Source of the DNA: Telmatactis stephensoni
Taxonomy: Eukaryota > Cnidaria > Anthozoa > Actiniaria > Isophelliidae
NCBI GenBank assembly: GCA_029948255.1
Contig: JALIZF010001724.1
Coordinates: 310,001-374,000, forward strand
Direction: 5' to 3'
DNA: 64,000 bases
In this document: piece after piece, positions 48,331 through 59,077 of the stretch
Layout of the letters: every line of letters begins with the position of its first letter
Position numbering within the stretch: position 1 is the stretch's first letter
The notes under the pieces: generated by a model
The model's input: the letters and a program-made list of their open reading frames with translations, nothing else
Told to the model about the DNA's origin: nothing
The model's database searches: none
Made by a program: the position numbers and the translations under genes

Positions 48331-49026
48331 TCAAGTTCGTTTAGCTAGAGGAACGTCACCCAATTCTGGTCGAGTTGAAGTCAGGTACCATGGTGCGTGG
48401 GGTACTGTATGCGACAATGGATGGGACACGAAGGACGCTGAGGTGGTTTGTCATATGCTTGGGTACGCTGGAGTACAAGTTGCCAAACACACAAACTTTA
48501 GTCCTATCAAAGGCATCATTTGGTTTGATAGCCCTACCTGTTCAGGTGGAGAAAGTTCGATTGCTGACTGCGGCAACGATGGATGGGGACCCGGGGGAGG
48601 GGGTAATCCGATCGTAAATGGACGGGGATGCTCGTCGTACCTTTTAGGGGTCAAAATCTGCAATCTGGTACCTTTTAGGGTGTCTCAGACTTAAGTGGAC
48701 TACCAGAGACATAGGTGGTACCTTTTTTGGGGTAAATAAACTACCTAAGATAAGCATGAAAGGGACGATTTCGATGATCCGAATTGAATCTTCAAAGCAC
48801 ATCGATATCAAAGTGTTTCACTACTTTAATTCTTTATTATTGTTTTTGAATTGGTACCTTTTAGGGGTAGAAATGAATTGTTGCCACTCCCACTCAGGTA
48901 CCTCTTAGGGGCCATTTTCAAAATTTCCGACGAGCATCCCCGTCATCTTATATATGAGTCCCCCCCGGGGATGGGGATATGCAAACTGTCACCATGACGA
49001 GGACGTTGGTGTCACGTGCAAGATGG
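48331..49026 (+). pseudogene. SRCR exon type 2 (unit D), split by a MITE
   Basis: 48331-48582 reads QVRLARGTSPNSGRVEVRYH through SSIADCGNDGWG. The exon resumes at about 48978 (GYANCHHDEDVGVTCKM) and ends at GATGG|GTGAGT. A 381-bp element with a 7-bp duplication interrupts it. The 5' acceptor seen in units C and G is missing. Confidence 0.8.
48583..48977. mobile_element. MITE inside SRCR unit D, 7-bp TSD
   Basis: Element 48590-48970 (381 bp) is flanked by ATGGGGA (48583-48589 and 48971-48977). Its ends begin CCCGGGGG and share GACGGGGATGCTCGTCG in inverse orientation. The interior repeats GGTACCTTTTAGGGG several times in both directions. No transposase. Confidence 0.85.
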
Positions 49027-49184
49027 GTGAGTTTAAAAGAAAACATGGTTTATTAGTTATTTTCATATCTTTCATTTGTTCACAACCTACAAATATCTCA
49101 AACATAACATCGTCAGGATTTCAGTGGATTACTAATTAACATGACAACAATTGTAACAGCTTGTTAATTGTCTTGCTTTTGCAG

Positions 49185-49252
49185 TCTCTGCTCCTCAATT
49201 TACAGTGAGCAGTACATCGGTTGGACTGGCTTGCACTGCTGATCTTGCCTGA
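49185..49252 (+). pseudogene. Short exon after SRCR unit D, truncated
   Basis: After GCAG| it reads VSAPQFTVSSTSVGLACTAD then LA-stop. Relative to other copies an insertion/deletion near 49245 (CCTGATTATTA) causes the early TGA. Confidence 0.6.
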
Positions 49253-49306
49253 TTATTAGTCATGCATCAATGCACGCCAGAGAAAAGACGTTAATGAATG
49301 AAGTCG

Positions 49307-49545
49307 AAATAATTTTTTAATTTTTAATTTAATCCATTTACACTGCATTTTAACATAATGGAAAATGTACATACATATATAAGAAAACTAATCAGAAATT
49401 AAATAAATACAACGAAAAACCTACTCAATACTAAGAAAAATATGCAGTGGGGAAGGACTAGAAGGGAACATATGATCCATTCGAGCTAGTCCACCCAAAA
49501 AAACGTACAAACACTTAAACAAAAAAACAACAACAAAAGAACGTT
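49307..49545. mobile_element. Insertion of about 240 bp (by comparison with a paralogous intron)
   Basis: The flanks (GTCGAAA and AAAATACAACAGGAAAAGC) are adjacent in the paralogous stretch at 48235-48260 but separated here by AT-rich, LINE-tail-like sequence. The element family is not identified. Confidence 0.45.
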
Positions 49546-49681
49546 AAAATACAACAGGAAAAGCTAAAATGATATGTACTTTAATGATCACAGGTATTGT
49601 TGAAATAATTTGACTCTTTATCAGGTCTTATGAAAGACAAATCCGTAAAGATATAATATAACAATATAATATAATATAACT

Positions 49682-49964
49682 TCACCCAATTCTGGTCGAC
49701 TTGATGTCAGGTATCATGGTGTATGGGGTACTGTATGTGATGACGACTGGGACAACAAGGACGCCGAGGTGGTTTGTCGTATGCTTGGGTACCCTGGAGT
49801 ACAAAATGCCCTTCACACAAACTTTAGTCCTGTGAAAGGTATAATATGGCTTGATGATGTTGCTTGTACTGGTACAGAAGTGTCCATTGTCAACTGTAGA
49901 CATGCTGGATGGGGATATGCACAGTGTTACCATAGCGAGGACGTTGGTGTCACGTGCAAGATTG
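49682..49964 (+). pseudogene. SRCR exon type 2 (unit E), 5'-truncated
   Basis: Reads SPNSGRLDVRYHGVWGTVCD through RHAGWGYAQCYHSEDVGVTC and ends ATTG|GTAGGT. The first 15-20 codons and the acceptor are missing, replaced by AT-rich ATAATATA sequence. All six cysteines remain. Confidence 0.7.
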
Positions 49965-50079
49965 GTAGGTTTTAAGGACAACATGACTTATTAATTATTT
50001 ACATATCTTTCAGTTGTTACATCAACCAATGCATAACTTAAGCATAAATCGCGAGGAATTGTTTGTCTTGCTTTTGCAG

Positions 50080-50165
50080 TCGCTTGGAATGGCTTGCACT
50101 GCTAATCTTGTTTTTCATCATTCTTCTATGAACACCATGTAAAGAAGTTGATAAAGTAGCAGGTT
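50080..50165 (+). pseudogene. Short exon after unit E, decayed
   Basis: GCAG| is followed by a deletion, then LGMACTANLVFHHSSMNTM and a stop. It aligns to the other short exons from LACTAD onward. Confidence 0.55.
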
Positions 50166-50302
50166 TGAAGTAGTACAGGTTTCATTAAAACAGATCATTG
50201 GGTCCCATGAACTGGAATTCAACTTGATACCCCATATAATATACAAAAAGTCACTTAATCACTTGAATTATGATTTATAAATAAGACAACAGTCAACGTC
50301 GT

Positions 50303-50449
50303 CCCGTTGCGTTATAGATACACAAGAGAGAATATAAAGCACGATTAACATTCGAAGAGTGGCATGAGATAGACGTAGCCGAATGCGACTCTAGTTTGTT
50401 AAGAATTCTATATACTTCAGTTTTCAAGTGTCTCTATAACGCAATGGGG
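50303..50449. mobile_element. Small inverted-repeat element
   Basis: Arms CCCGTTGCGTTATAGATACA (50303-50323) and the inverse at 50428-50449 enclose 104 bp. The ends may extend further. No ORF. Confidence 0.5.
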
Positions 50450-50679
50450 AAGCGGCTTTCTGTTATCTAATTGATTTATGATAGACTCTAGAACGTTAAA
50501 AACTGTTCCGCGCAGCCCATTGGGAAACTGTAGTTCATACATTTCTGGCCAATCAGAGCGCGCGTTTTATCGAGTTTATGTTAATTTATTTTTATTTTTG
50601 GGGACATTTATAAGTTTGTAAGTATTGTTGTAACTGTCTTTGAAGCACATGGGTTAGACCAAAGTACCGTCGCTTAGAG

Positions 50680-52675
50680 ATGGTCGAAGTGGATAAAAAG
50701 CTCTTTGCCGAGGTCGCCGGTTGCAAAGATGACAAACAAAAAAGACAGTTTTTCCTTCATACTGCCGGACAACAAGTTCAGGATTTCTTCTTTACTCTCA
50801 CAGACACAGGAACATCGTACAAAGACGCACATGAGAAGTTAAGTGAGTATTTTAGTCCAAGGAAGAACGTTTCCTTCAATCGACATAAATTTCGTCAAGA
50901 ACGACAACAAGGTGAGGCCGTTAGTGACTTTGTAACTCGACTTCGCCAATTAGCAGTCATGCGATCATGTGCGGTTTTCCAGATGGCAGTGTAGAAGATT
51001 TCATCAGAGATCAGGTCAATGACAATTTTATTTCGAACGAAACTTCACAAGAAACTGCTAGCTGAGAGAGACTCGACATTAGATCATACGCTGGAGATTG
51101 CGCAAGCAATGGAAGCTTCAGAAATTCAGTCACGACACATTGCAACAGACAAAGGTGCAATTTTTTCACTTTACAACATCAAGCAGATCGGAAACGAATG
51201 CAAAAAGCTTGTCCAGATAAATCAGAAACTAACGCTGTGATAACGCTGGGGATCAAAGGTCACACCGGCGCGCAGTGTCGCTGTTCACGCAATGTAGCGT
51301 GTTATTCCTGTGGAAAGACAGGCCATTGTGCTTCTGTATGCCGCAGTAAACCCCGCCAAGTTTGCTCTGCAGGGCCTCAAACTGCTTCTAATAATCCACA
51401 TTGCGGGTCTGATAGAAATATAAACACAAGAGGAAACGCAGTACGCTTTGTCTAAAACCATCGCGCGATTTTGAACTGCAGATGAACTAGTCCGAACTAG
51501 TCCTTTGGTCGTAATCAACTTTAACACGATCGTGCATTAGATCAGACTCTGATGCGCTTGCATCAGTCAGGGTTAACTGTCAATTTCAACAAATGTGAGT
51601 TCAACAAAACGAGCATCGAATTCTTCAGCTACGTATTCTCTAAAGATGGCATCTCACCTGCTCCAGATAAGGTGAAAGCTTTACAGGTTGCAACAGCCCC
51701 CAAAGATACAATAACTGAGCTCCGCTCCTTACTCGGAATGGCGCAGTATAGTGCCCGCTTCATCAAAGACTTCGTATCAATCACCGAGCCCCTCCTTAGA
51801 TTAACTCACCAAAACGCCCCATGGGAGTGGGAAAAGCCCAAGTGAACGCCTTTGAAAAGGTCAAATGTGCCCTATCACAAGCGACGGCAATGCTTTACTT
51901 CTCTCAGGATAAAGAAACCAAAATCTTAGTAGACGCCAGCCCGGTTGGCCTCGCAGGAATTTTAGTACAAGACGACATAAGCAATTTCTTACGGCTCAAG
52001 AGCGCTAACTGACGTTGAATCACGATACTACCAAACGGAACGCGAAGCTCTAGCAGTCGTTTGGGCGTGCGAACATTTCGGTCATTATCTGTTAGTCATT
52101 GTAGACGAGTACTCTCGTTTTCCAGTTGTTGAAGTTATACGCAGTACTGCAGCCGAAACAGTTATTCCAGTATAAGTAGTAGACAAGGTATTCTGTACCT
52201 TTAATTTGGCTTCCCAGAAGTCATAAAGTCAGATAATTGTCCCCCATTTAACAGCGCAGCATGGAAAGACTATCTCAAGACATGTGGAGTGAGATTACGC
52301 AAAATCACGCCTATTTGGCCTCAAGCCAACGCTCAGGCAGAACGTTTAAACAAACCCTTGATGAAAGCCATCAAAGCTGCAAAGATTCAGAACCAAAGCT
52401 GGATTTTTGCTATCAATCGGCTTCTGCGCACCTACAGGTATACACCGCACACTACAACAGGGTTTACTCCACACCTCCTACTATTTGGAAAAGAACCAAG
52501 AACAAAGCTACCAGAGTATTGTTCTCCTTCTGTACACCCAGATGACATTGTGCGTGAGAGACTCCCAAGCAAAGAGCTTCATAAAAGCATATGCTGACAG
52601 AAAAGCACTTGCCGTAAACTCTTCATTGAAAATTGGAGACACTGTTCTAGTGAGACAGCAAAAAGTGATTAAAGT
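50680..52675 (+). mobile_element. Ty3/Gypsy retrotransposon remnant, internally deleted
   Basis: In order on the plus strand: a gag-like frame (50680-50994), a CCHC zinc knuckle CYSCGKTGHCASVC at about 51300, the C-terminal RT/RNase H junction (51552-52010, with VNFNKCEF and RSLLGMAQYSARFIKDF), and the C-terminal half of integrase (about 52240-52600, WPQANAQAERLN). Protease, the RT catalytic core and the first half of integrase are missing. Frames change repeatedly, and no LTR pair was identified. The copy is dead. It ends directly against SRCR unit F. Confidence 0.8.
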
Positions 52676-53001
52676 TCGTCTGGTGGAAACTAATGAAAGC
52701 CATGTTGGTTAAGTGGAAATCCAGTAAGGGAACTGGGGAGCCGTTTGTGCTTATGGCTATTATGGTTATATCTGGGATCTAAACGATGCTCACGTGATCT
52801 GTCGAATGCTTGGTTACAAAGTAGCTGAAAATCGAATTGTTAGAATTGAAGGAGAGACAACAACAAAAGTCCTCATGTATGATGTGGGATGCAGTGGTAA
52901 TGAAAAGTCGATTGCAGAGTGTTATCACAATGGATGGTGGAATGTATGGTCTTGGTGCACGTATAAACATCTTGCTGGTGTGGTTTGTCAGGTAGATAAA
53001 G
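52666..53001 (+). pseudogene. SRCR exon type 1 (unit F) with two stops
   Basis: Reads IKVRLVETNESHVG-stop-VEIQ-stop-GNWGAVC, then intact HVICRMLGYKVAENRIVRIE to VVCQVDK|GTAAGA. The stops arise from CAA to TAA and from a short deletion, by comparison with units B and H. Its 5' edge is fused to Gypsy integrase sequence with no acceptor. Confidence 0.75.
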
Positions 53002-53185
53002 GTAAGAACTACCAACGTTTAACAAATATCGTTTTACTGTTGTTAGTAGATTCTCAACACAAACGTTTTTAAAACTCAGCAACTGCAAAGTCATGCTGTT
53101 TTTTTTTTTTTTTTCTTTTCTGTGATCTAGAATTTTTTGTTCGCATATCCGTAATTGAATTATGGTTGCCTTTCTTTATCCCACA

Positions 53186-53501
53186 GCTATTCCGCCAGTT
53201 CAAGTTCGTTTAAATGGAGGAACGAATTCTGGTCGAGTTGAGGTCAGGTACCATGGCGTTTGGGGTACTGTGTGTGACGACCACTGGGACAGCAAGGACG
53301 CTGAGGTGGTTTGTCGTATGCTTGGTTACCATGGAGTACAAAATGCCCTTCACACAAACTTTAGTCCTGTGAAAGGTATAATATGGCTAGATGATGTTGC
53401 TTGTACTGGTACAGAAGTATCCATTGTCAACTGTAGACATGCTGGATGGGGAAGTGCAGACTGTAGGCATAACGAGGACGTTGGTGTCACGTGCAAGATT
53501 G
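53186..53501 (+). CDS. SRCR exon type 2 (unit G)
   Basis: The acceptor ATCCCACAG| is followed by IPPVQVRLNGGTNSGRVEVR through RHAGWGSADCRHNEDVGVTC, and the exon ends ATTG|GTAGGT. It is a complete, stop-free group A SRCR domain, nearly identical to unit E. The preceding unit F is stopped and the following short exon is decayed, so the exon is probably orphaned. Confidence 0.7.
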
Positions 53502-53840
53502 GTAGGTTTTAAAGACAACATGACTTGTTAATTATTTTCATATATTTCAATTGCTACGTCAACCAACATGTAACATAAGCATACATCGTGAGGATTTCAG
53601 TGAATTACTTAACATGACAATAATTATAATACCAGCTTGTTGCTTTTCTGGCTTGCTTTTGCAATCGTTGCTCCACAATTTCATCACGCAGTTCATGATT
53701 TTGATGGGATTCCATAGTAGCTGTATATAGCTGGCTGTATAAATTATGATATGTAATTATCGCAGGGGAAACCTGCGGTTGAGACTTGAATTTATTTAAC
53801 GCTCTTAACGGTCTTTTCACGAGAATTTGCCTAGCTTATA
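53502..53840. other. Former intron and decayed short exon after unit G
   Basis: CTTTTGCAATCGTTGCTCCA at about 53655 is the short-exon acceptor with its AG mutated to AA. Homology stops shortly after. Confidence 0.5.
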
Positions 53841-54163
53841 CAGGGTTCCCAGGGGTCAGGGAAAAGTCAAGGAAAAACACAGTCAGGGTAAAGTCAGTGA
53901 CAAGTCAGGGAAAAACTTTCAAAGAGAGAATAAATTATTTGGAGCATTTAACAAGCTTGTCATGTTAGCTACACCAACATTTTTTGTCTTCTGTGGAAAA
54001 GTCGTATTATGATAAAAAAGGCCTGGACACAACTTAAAGGCAGCCATATTGGAAGTAACTTATAAATTATTGCGTTTGTCTTATGCAAAATAGCCAGGAA
54101 AAACTGAGTTTTAGTCAGTGAAAAGTCAGGTAATTTAATATTTCAGAGTGGTTGGGAACCCTG
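53841..54163. mobile_element. hAT-like MITE (CAGGGTTCCC ends)
   Basis: 323 bp starting CAGGGTTCCCAGGGGTCAGG and ending in the inverse GGGAACCCTG. GTCAGGGAAAAGTCAGG-type repeats lie inside. CAGGG ends are common in hAT elements. A target duplication was not confirmed. Confidence 0.65.
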
Positions 54164-55675
54164 ATATAAGTCTGGGCTACCTGCGGATTTGCATATCAAG
54201 CTTCCATATATTGGTATTGTACATCCACAGTCTTACGAGCTCAACGGGATGATCTTGCCTGACTTCCTGCCCAGGGTCTTTGGGGTTCTAGGGGCTGCAC
54301 AGCTCGGCTACTGAGTCTTGGTACTGAGATGCCTGGTCATGATATCGTACCAGTCACGGATATCGATTTTATAACGATCGTTATTTAGTTATTATGCACG
54401 CTGTTATCGTCGCGATGCTTTCAAAGGGACTTTTATATTATTGCACACAGATTATCTAACAATGCAAAGTGTTGGAAGTTCAGGAAGAAAGGTACTGTCG
54501 TTTATTGATAATATTAGACGATCAACCTTCGACCTCAAGCTTGATGTCTCCTATAGCTCATGATCACGGGTCATCACAACAAAGCTTTACAGCCTGAAAC
54601 TACCTAAAATATTACGGAGTGAGAGCTGTGACCAAGGCATAGAATAGGGTGAGTTTAAGATCGTTCCTGTTTAACAGAACGTTTTACGCTGATGATGTTA
54701 CTCAAGAGGATTTGCAACGGCAATTTTTCGCACAAAACTGGTACAACTGCATGGATTTAAAGTCGTCACTTTGCTGTGCAAGTTTTTTAAATCAAATAGA
54801 AAAATTTGCACTATGAATGTGTTGCCGAAGCAAAAAGTGCGTTAAGGATCGTTCCGTGTTACAATGTGTCAATATAGCGTTGCGCGAAAATCGTCGTTGC
54901 AAATCGTCCAGTGCAAATTCAGCCTTACATTTAAAACGGACAATACCTGTAATATCTGTACACGTGTACATGGTTATCAAACTCATTAATAATTCATTAG
55001 AAAATACAATGTAAATCACTATACGTCGTAACGTAGATCTCTATATAGCTTAAAGATTTTTGTTAATTTGCATAAACTTTAACTTAGATTTTCTAAGCCA
55101 AAAATATAACTTGGAAAATTCTGGTCAAATATGATATTTGACAACTAGACGTTTGATAAGTAATAAAAAAAACTCCAGAGCGCTTTATATCGGGTCTAAA
55201 GATCTTCGCTTTGGGCTCGGATCTTTATCGGCCACCGATATAACACGCTCTCTCGTTCTTTATACATTACTTAGAGCGCCGGTAAAGCCTATCCAAATCC
55301 TTTTGAATCTAGAAATTCATCATATAAATAAATGTTTTATATAAATATTTCTGAATAAAATCAACTCCTCTCTGAGAATTAAGCAATTCAAATCTGAAAA
55401 TGCAAATGAGATGGCATCAAAGCGGGAATTATTAAATATACAAATACACTAGATACGAATTTTATGCCATTTTCTATTTGCAAAACAATCTCATTGCTAA
55501 TTAAAGTACAAGGTATGGTGAGTACGTACTTTTGCTACTTAACTGAAATGCACTTGTTTCAAAACTAGAATCAAAATCAAGCAAATTGCTGCTTCGGCTG
55601 AAAAGGATTTGGCTAGGCTTTATTGGCACTTTAAACATGCTCAAGTCTCGTGGATTCACAACAATGATGCTTACC
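54164..55675. other. Intergenic stretch
   Basis: No supported gene or element. Short frames near 54800-55010 overlap on both strands and have no motif. Confidence 0.4.
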
Positions 55676-55833
55676 ACGATCCTATACTAGCAAGGTGTCG
55701 AATTATTAATACATTTACTATAGTTTCACCCGGTATGTACTCTCATTTACTACGCGTAGTAAATGAGAGTACATACCGGGTGAAACTATAGTAAATGTAT
55801 TAATAATTCGACACCTTGCTAGTATAGGATCGT
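55676..55833. repeat. Perfect 158-bp palindrome
   Basis: Two 79-bp arms, 55676-55754 and 55755-55833, are exact inverse copies with no spacer. The centre is TACG|CGTA. The outer arm starts ACGATCCTATACTAGCAAGG. Confidence 0.95.
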
Positions 55834-55837
55834 ATGG

Positions 55838-55895
55838 GTACAGAAATGTCTATTGGGGAAATGCATGGTGTTACCATAATAATGACATTCGTGTC
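55838..55895 (+). pseudogene. SRCR exon remnant (unit J)
   Basis: GGTACAGAAATGTCTATTG, then TGGGGAAATGCATGGTGTTA and GACATTCGTGTCG align to the ACTGTGTEMSI...WGNAWCYHNNDIRV part of type 2 SRCR exons. The rest is missing, and it abuts the palindrome. Confidence 0.55.
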
Positions 55896-56131
55896 GCCAC
55901 AGGCAGACCAGGCGATAAAACGAAATATAAAATATAAGTATAACATGCTCTACCGATCTTCTCGCCAGTAATTTTTATAACTTCCCCTCCTAGATCGAAA
56001 TTAATGAGTCAACGGGACTTATTTTTAAACAAGAGATAACTAGTATCAAATAATATATCAAAATAACCTCGATTTCAGTATGCAGTTAATGGACAGTATA
56101 GAAATATGGAATGATGTGACACAATACTTAG

Positions 56132-56280
56132 TGGTTATTTGATGGTTTTCTATGGAATACGGGTGAATATTTCACGAGAAATTTATGTTATTAGTATACA
56201 ACGAGCCTTGTTGTATACAAAATAACATAAATTTCGAGTGAAATGTTCGCCAGTATTCCATAAAAAACATCAAATAACCA
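56132..56280. mobile_element. Inverted-repeat element with arms of about 70 bp
   Basis: TGGTTATTTGATGGTTTTCT...TATGTTATTAGTATACAAC is matched by its inverse across a GAGCCTT loop. Confidence 0.65.
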
Positions 56281-56281
56281 T

Positions 56282-56988
56282 ATTATCCTATAACTATTAC
56301 ACATTTTAGCTAAAAATTACGCTTTACTTAATAGATCATGACACCAACATATTTTTATTGGAAAAATCCTCTGTCAAACATCAGTTCGTGCGTTTGGTTA
56401 TTTCCCCAACCCATCTTAGCGAAGCCGTTTTATCAGTTTTCTCTTTGCTTGACTGAGCACTTCTCGATGAGCTTTGGGTAGTTTTTCCCCCTCAAATATC
56501 GGTCAATGGAGTTTCTGTAAGACGTTAGAGTATCTGGTTCGTATTCAGATCCATCGGTGATTTGCGAATTTCCAGTAGAAAATGTTTGACAAGAATGTTC
56601 AAGCGTTCTTGTTGTAGTGCTTGTGAAATAAAGTCCAAAAACTTCTTAGTGTCCACCTCAGTATTCTTTTGTGTTCTTGGGTTCTTTTGTGCCTCTATAA
56701 ATGCATCAATATTTTCTTCAATTCTGGGAGAGAAGAAATCGTATTTGAAGTAGTTGAACTCGACGATGCAAACGCGCTAGCTAGCGGTTTCCCGCTCATT
56801 TCTCAGCTAATTATATATTCAAAACATATTGAATTTCATTGGCTGAATTCAAATTTTGAGCAATCTGATTGGCTAATACATTTTATGAAATACCGCTCTG
56901 TATTCATAGCAAATCCATGAAATACCGCTGTGTATTCATAGGAAATGCTTAGCTGTGATTGGCTAATGTGTAATAGTTATAGGATAAT
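56282..56988. mobile_element. MITE of about 700 bp
   Basis: Ends ATTATCCTATAACTATTACA (CATT) at 56282 and the exact inverse at 56965-56988. It is immediately adjacent to the preceding inverted repeat, so one may have inserted into the other. The interior frames (56562-56920) have no recognised motif. Confidence 0.6.
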
Positions 56989-57164
56989 GAGTTGTATCAT
57001 TACCCAACAAAAGATAACTCTCAGTCTAAATATATATCTCAGTCTAAAATTTCCTAAGTATCCTGAGGGATTATAATCCTACGAGTTTTAGTTAATATTC
57101 AGTTTATATTTCATGTTTGTAATCACTTATAATTCCGTTCCATCCATCAGATTCCGTATTTTCT

Positions 57165-57290
57165 TCCTGGGTTCATTTGCGGTCCTCAAGTGGGTTCATT
57201 TGCGGGCCTGGGATCATTCGCGGGCCTCTATTGGGTTCATTTGCGGGCCTGGGATCACTTGCGGGCCTGAGATCATTTGCGGGCCTGTAC
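57165..57290. repeat. Minisatellite of about 20 bp (TTTGCGGGCCTGGGATCA)
   Basis: Six to seven imperfect units based on TTTGCGGGCCT followed by GGGATCA or CTATTGGGTTCA. Confidence 0.8.
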
Positions 57291-57399
57291 ATATGCAATG
57301 CTTGTCAAGTGAAAATCCAACAACTTCAACTTTATTTAGTAACATTTATAACTTACAAACTGTAACTTCCGTAAATAGTTCAAACTAGTCGAGGCGGGA

Positions 57400-58012
57400 G
57401 TTATGTATTGCATTTTTAAAATTTGTTAAACCTAATTCGTTACAATACAAACACACACACACGCACATACACACACAAACAAAGCTAACATGAATATAAC
57501 ATTGAATATTGGACAATACAATAATTATGTCAAAATGTCATATATAACCCTAGGTACGGCTGTACAAGACGACATTTTTTACAATTATTATTTTTTTTTT
57601 TTTCTTTACAATTCAAGACGTCATTTTTACAAAACTGTATTTTTTAACAAAAAGTACTTTATTTACAATTTTTAGTGGTCAGATTAGCTCATACCTAGGG
57701 CAGGACAGTCTACTTATACACATATATCTAAGGAAAAATATTTATTTCAATATTGCAACTGAAAAACAAAAAAAGCAGAGCAAAAACAGGGGGGAAATGT
57801 AGAGTAAAAAGAAAAGGACAAATTTATGGAGTGGCTTTTAACCTGTCTAAAATTGTAGGGATATCAATATATTTGTCTTCACCTGAGAGAATTTGGAGCA
57901 GTAAGCTACGAAGTTTAGAATTAAACGCCTTTTTCGCAAACTAAGAGAAATATTATTCCACAGACGGGCACCGAAACTTGAAAAGGAACGGCTTTGTATA
58001 CATAACTCAGAT
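57400..58012 (-). mobile_element. LINE 3' end remnant
   Basis: On the minus strand 58012-57840 reads ELCIQSRSFSSFGARLWNNI, then a frame change and further RT-tail-like sequence. This is the C-terminal signature of CR1/L2-type LINEs. The AT-rich DNA down to about 57400 may be its 3' UTR. It abuts SRCR unit H in opposite orientation. Confidence 0.55.
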
Positions 58013-58294
58013 TTCAGTACAAAGGAACATGGGGAGCTGTTTGTGATTATGGGTATAACTGGGATATAAACGATGCTCACGTGATCTGTCGAATGCTTGG
58101 TTACAAAGCAGCTGTGAATCGAATTGTGTACATTGAAGGACAGACAACAACAAAAATCCTCATGTATGATGTGGGATGCAGTGGTACAGAAAAGTCGATT
58201 GCAGAGTGTCCTCACAATGGATGGTGGAGTGTACCGTCTTGGTCTTTTTGCTCGTATAAAAATCTTGCTGGTGTGGTTTGTCAGGTAGATAAAG
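58013..58294 (+). pseudogene. SRCR exon type 1 (unit H), 5'-truncated
   Basis: Reads QYKGTWGAVCDYGYNWDIND, HVICRMLGYKAAVNRIVYIE, MYDVGCSGTEKSIAECPHNG and VVCQVDK|GTAAGA. All six cysteines are present. The first 20 codons are missing, and the 5' edge is LINE sequence. No type 2 exon follows intact; only a 50-bp remnant remains at 58706. Confidence 0.75.
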
Positions 58295-58346
58295 GTAAGA
58301 ATTAACAACATCATTCCAATATAGTTTTATTTTTGCTTATTGACCA

Positions 58347-58498
58347 AATCGAAATATGACGGCAAATTTGAATAACTATTGTTCTTGACTGACTAGCCTC
58401 GTTTTCACGTGGAAACACAAAAGCGTTTTCACATGAATAAGATGCTTGTCAGCGCGCACAAAACAAAAATAATTCAAATTTGCCGCTATATGTCGATT
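58347..58498. mobile_element. Small inverted-repeat element
   Basis: Arms AATCGAAATATGACGGCAAA(TTTGAA) and the inverse TTCAAATTTGCCGCTATATG(TCGATT) enclose about 100 bp. Confidence 0.55.
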
Positions 58499-58705
58499 AG
58501 GTGCATAATTTCTCGCCATTATTCACGTGTATTCATCATAAAGAAAATCAAGCAATCTTACATATCTTGTAACACTCGAGATCGTTTAGATTTTTAACAA
58601 GAGAAACTGTTTTCATAGTCATAACTTTCTTTGATCTAATATAAAAGGTGAATACCCATAATTGAAATTTTGTTTACATTTTAAATCCCCACCTCCTCTA
58701 CGTAT

Positions 58706-58755
58706 ACCGGTTCAAGATCGTTAAGCTGGAGGAACGTACCCAATTTTGGTTTATC
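58706..58755 (+). pseudogene. SRCR type 2 exon remnant (unit I)
   Basis: TACCGGTTCAAGATCGTTAA, GCTGGAGGAACGTACCCAAT and TTTGG match the first 17 codons of units C/D, with a stop in place of Leu. The rest is lost. Confidence 0.5.
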
Positions 58756-58820
58756 AGCTGTGCGAGATTCAATTCTGTTTAGTGATTTAGAACCAACCAA
58801 TGGCTTTCTTTTCCTAATTG

Positions 58821-59077
58821 CAGTGGCGGATCCAGGGGGGGGGGGGGGGGGGGTCGAAGGGCTCCACGGACCACCCCTCCCCCCCCCCCTTGAAGGTTTG
58901 ATTTCTTTTTAGGTAATAGAAATGTTTCCTAGATAGAAGTTCAATTTACCGTTACTAGATAGTAAATTAAATGATTAAAGCCACTTTTTTGTCAAACATC
59001 GACCAAACAAAAGAGTATTATACACAGTTTAAGAAACGGAACCCCCCTTTGAAAAATCCGGCCTGGATCCGCCACTG
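58821..59077. mobile_element. MITE with CAGTGGCGGATCCAG ends
   Basis: 257 bp from CAGTGGCGGATCCAGG to the inverse CTGGATCCGCCACTG, with long poly-G and poly-C runs just inside the left end. This terminal sequence is widespread in animal DNA elements. A target duplication was not resolved. Confidence 0.7.

Noticed and set aside
56562..56920. Cys-rich 63- and 83-codon ORFs inside a MITE
   Set aside because: They overlap in different frames inside a non-autonomous inverted-repeat element and show no conserved motif.
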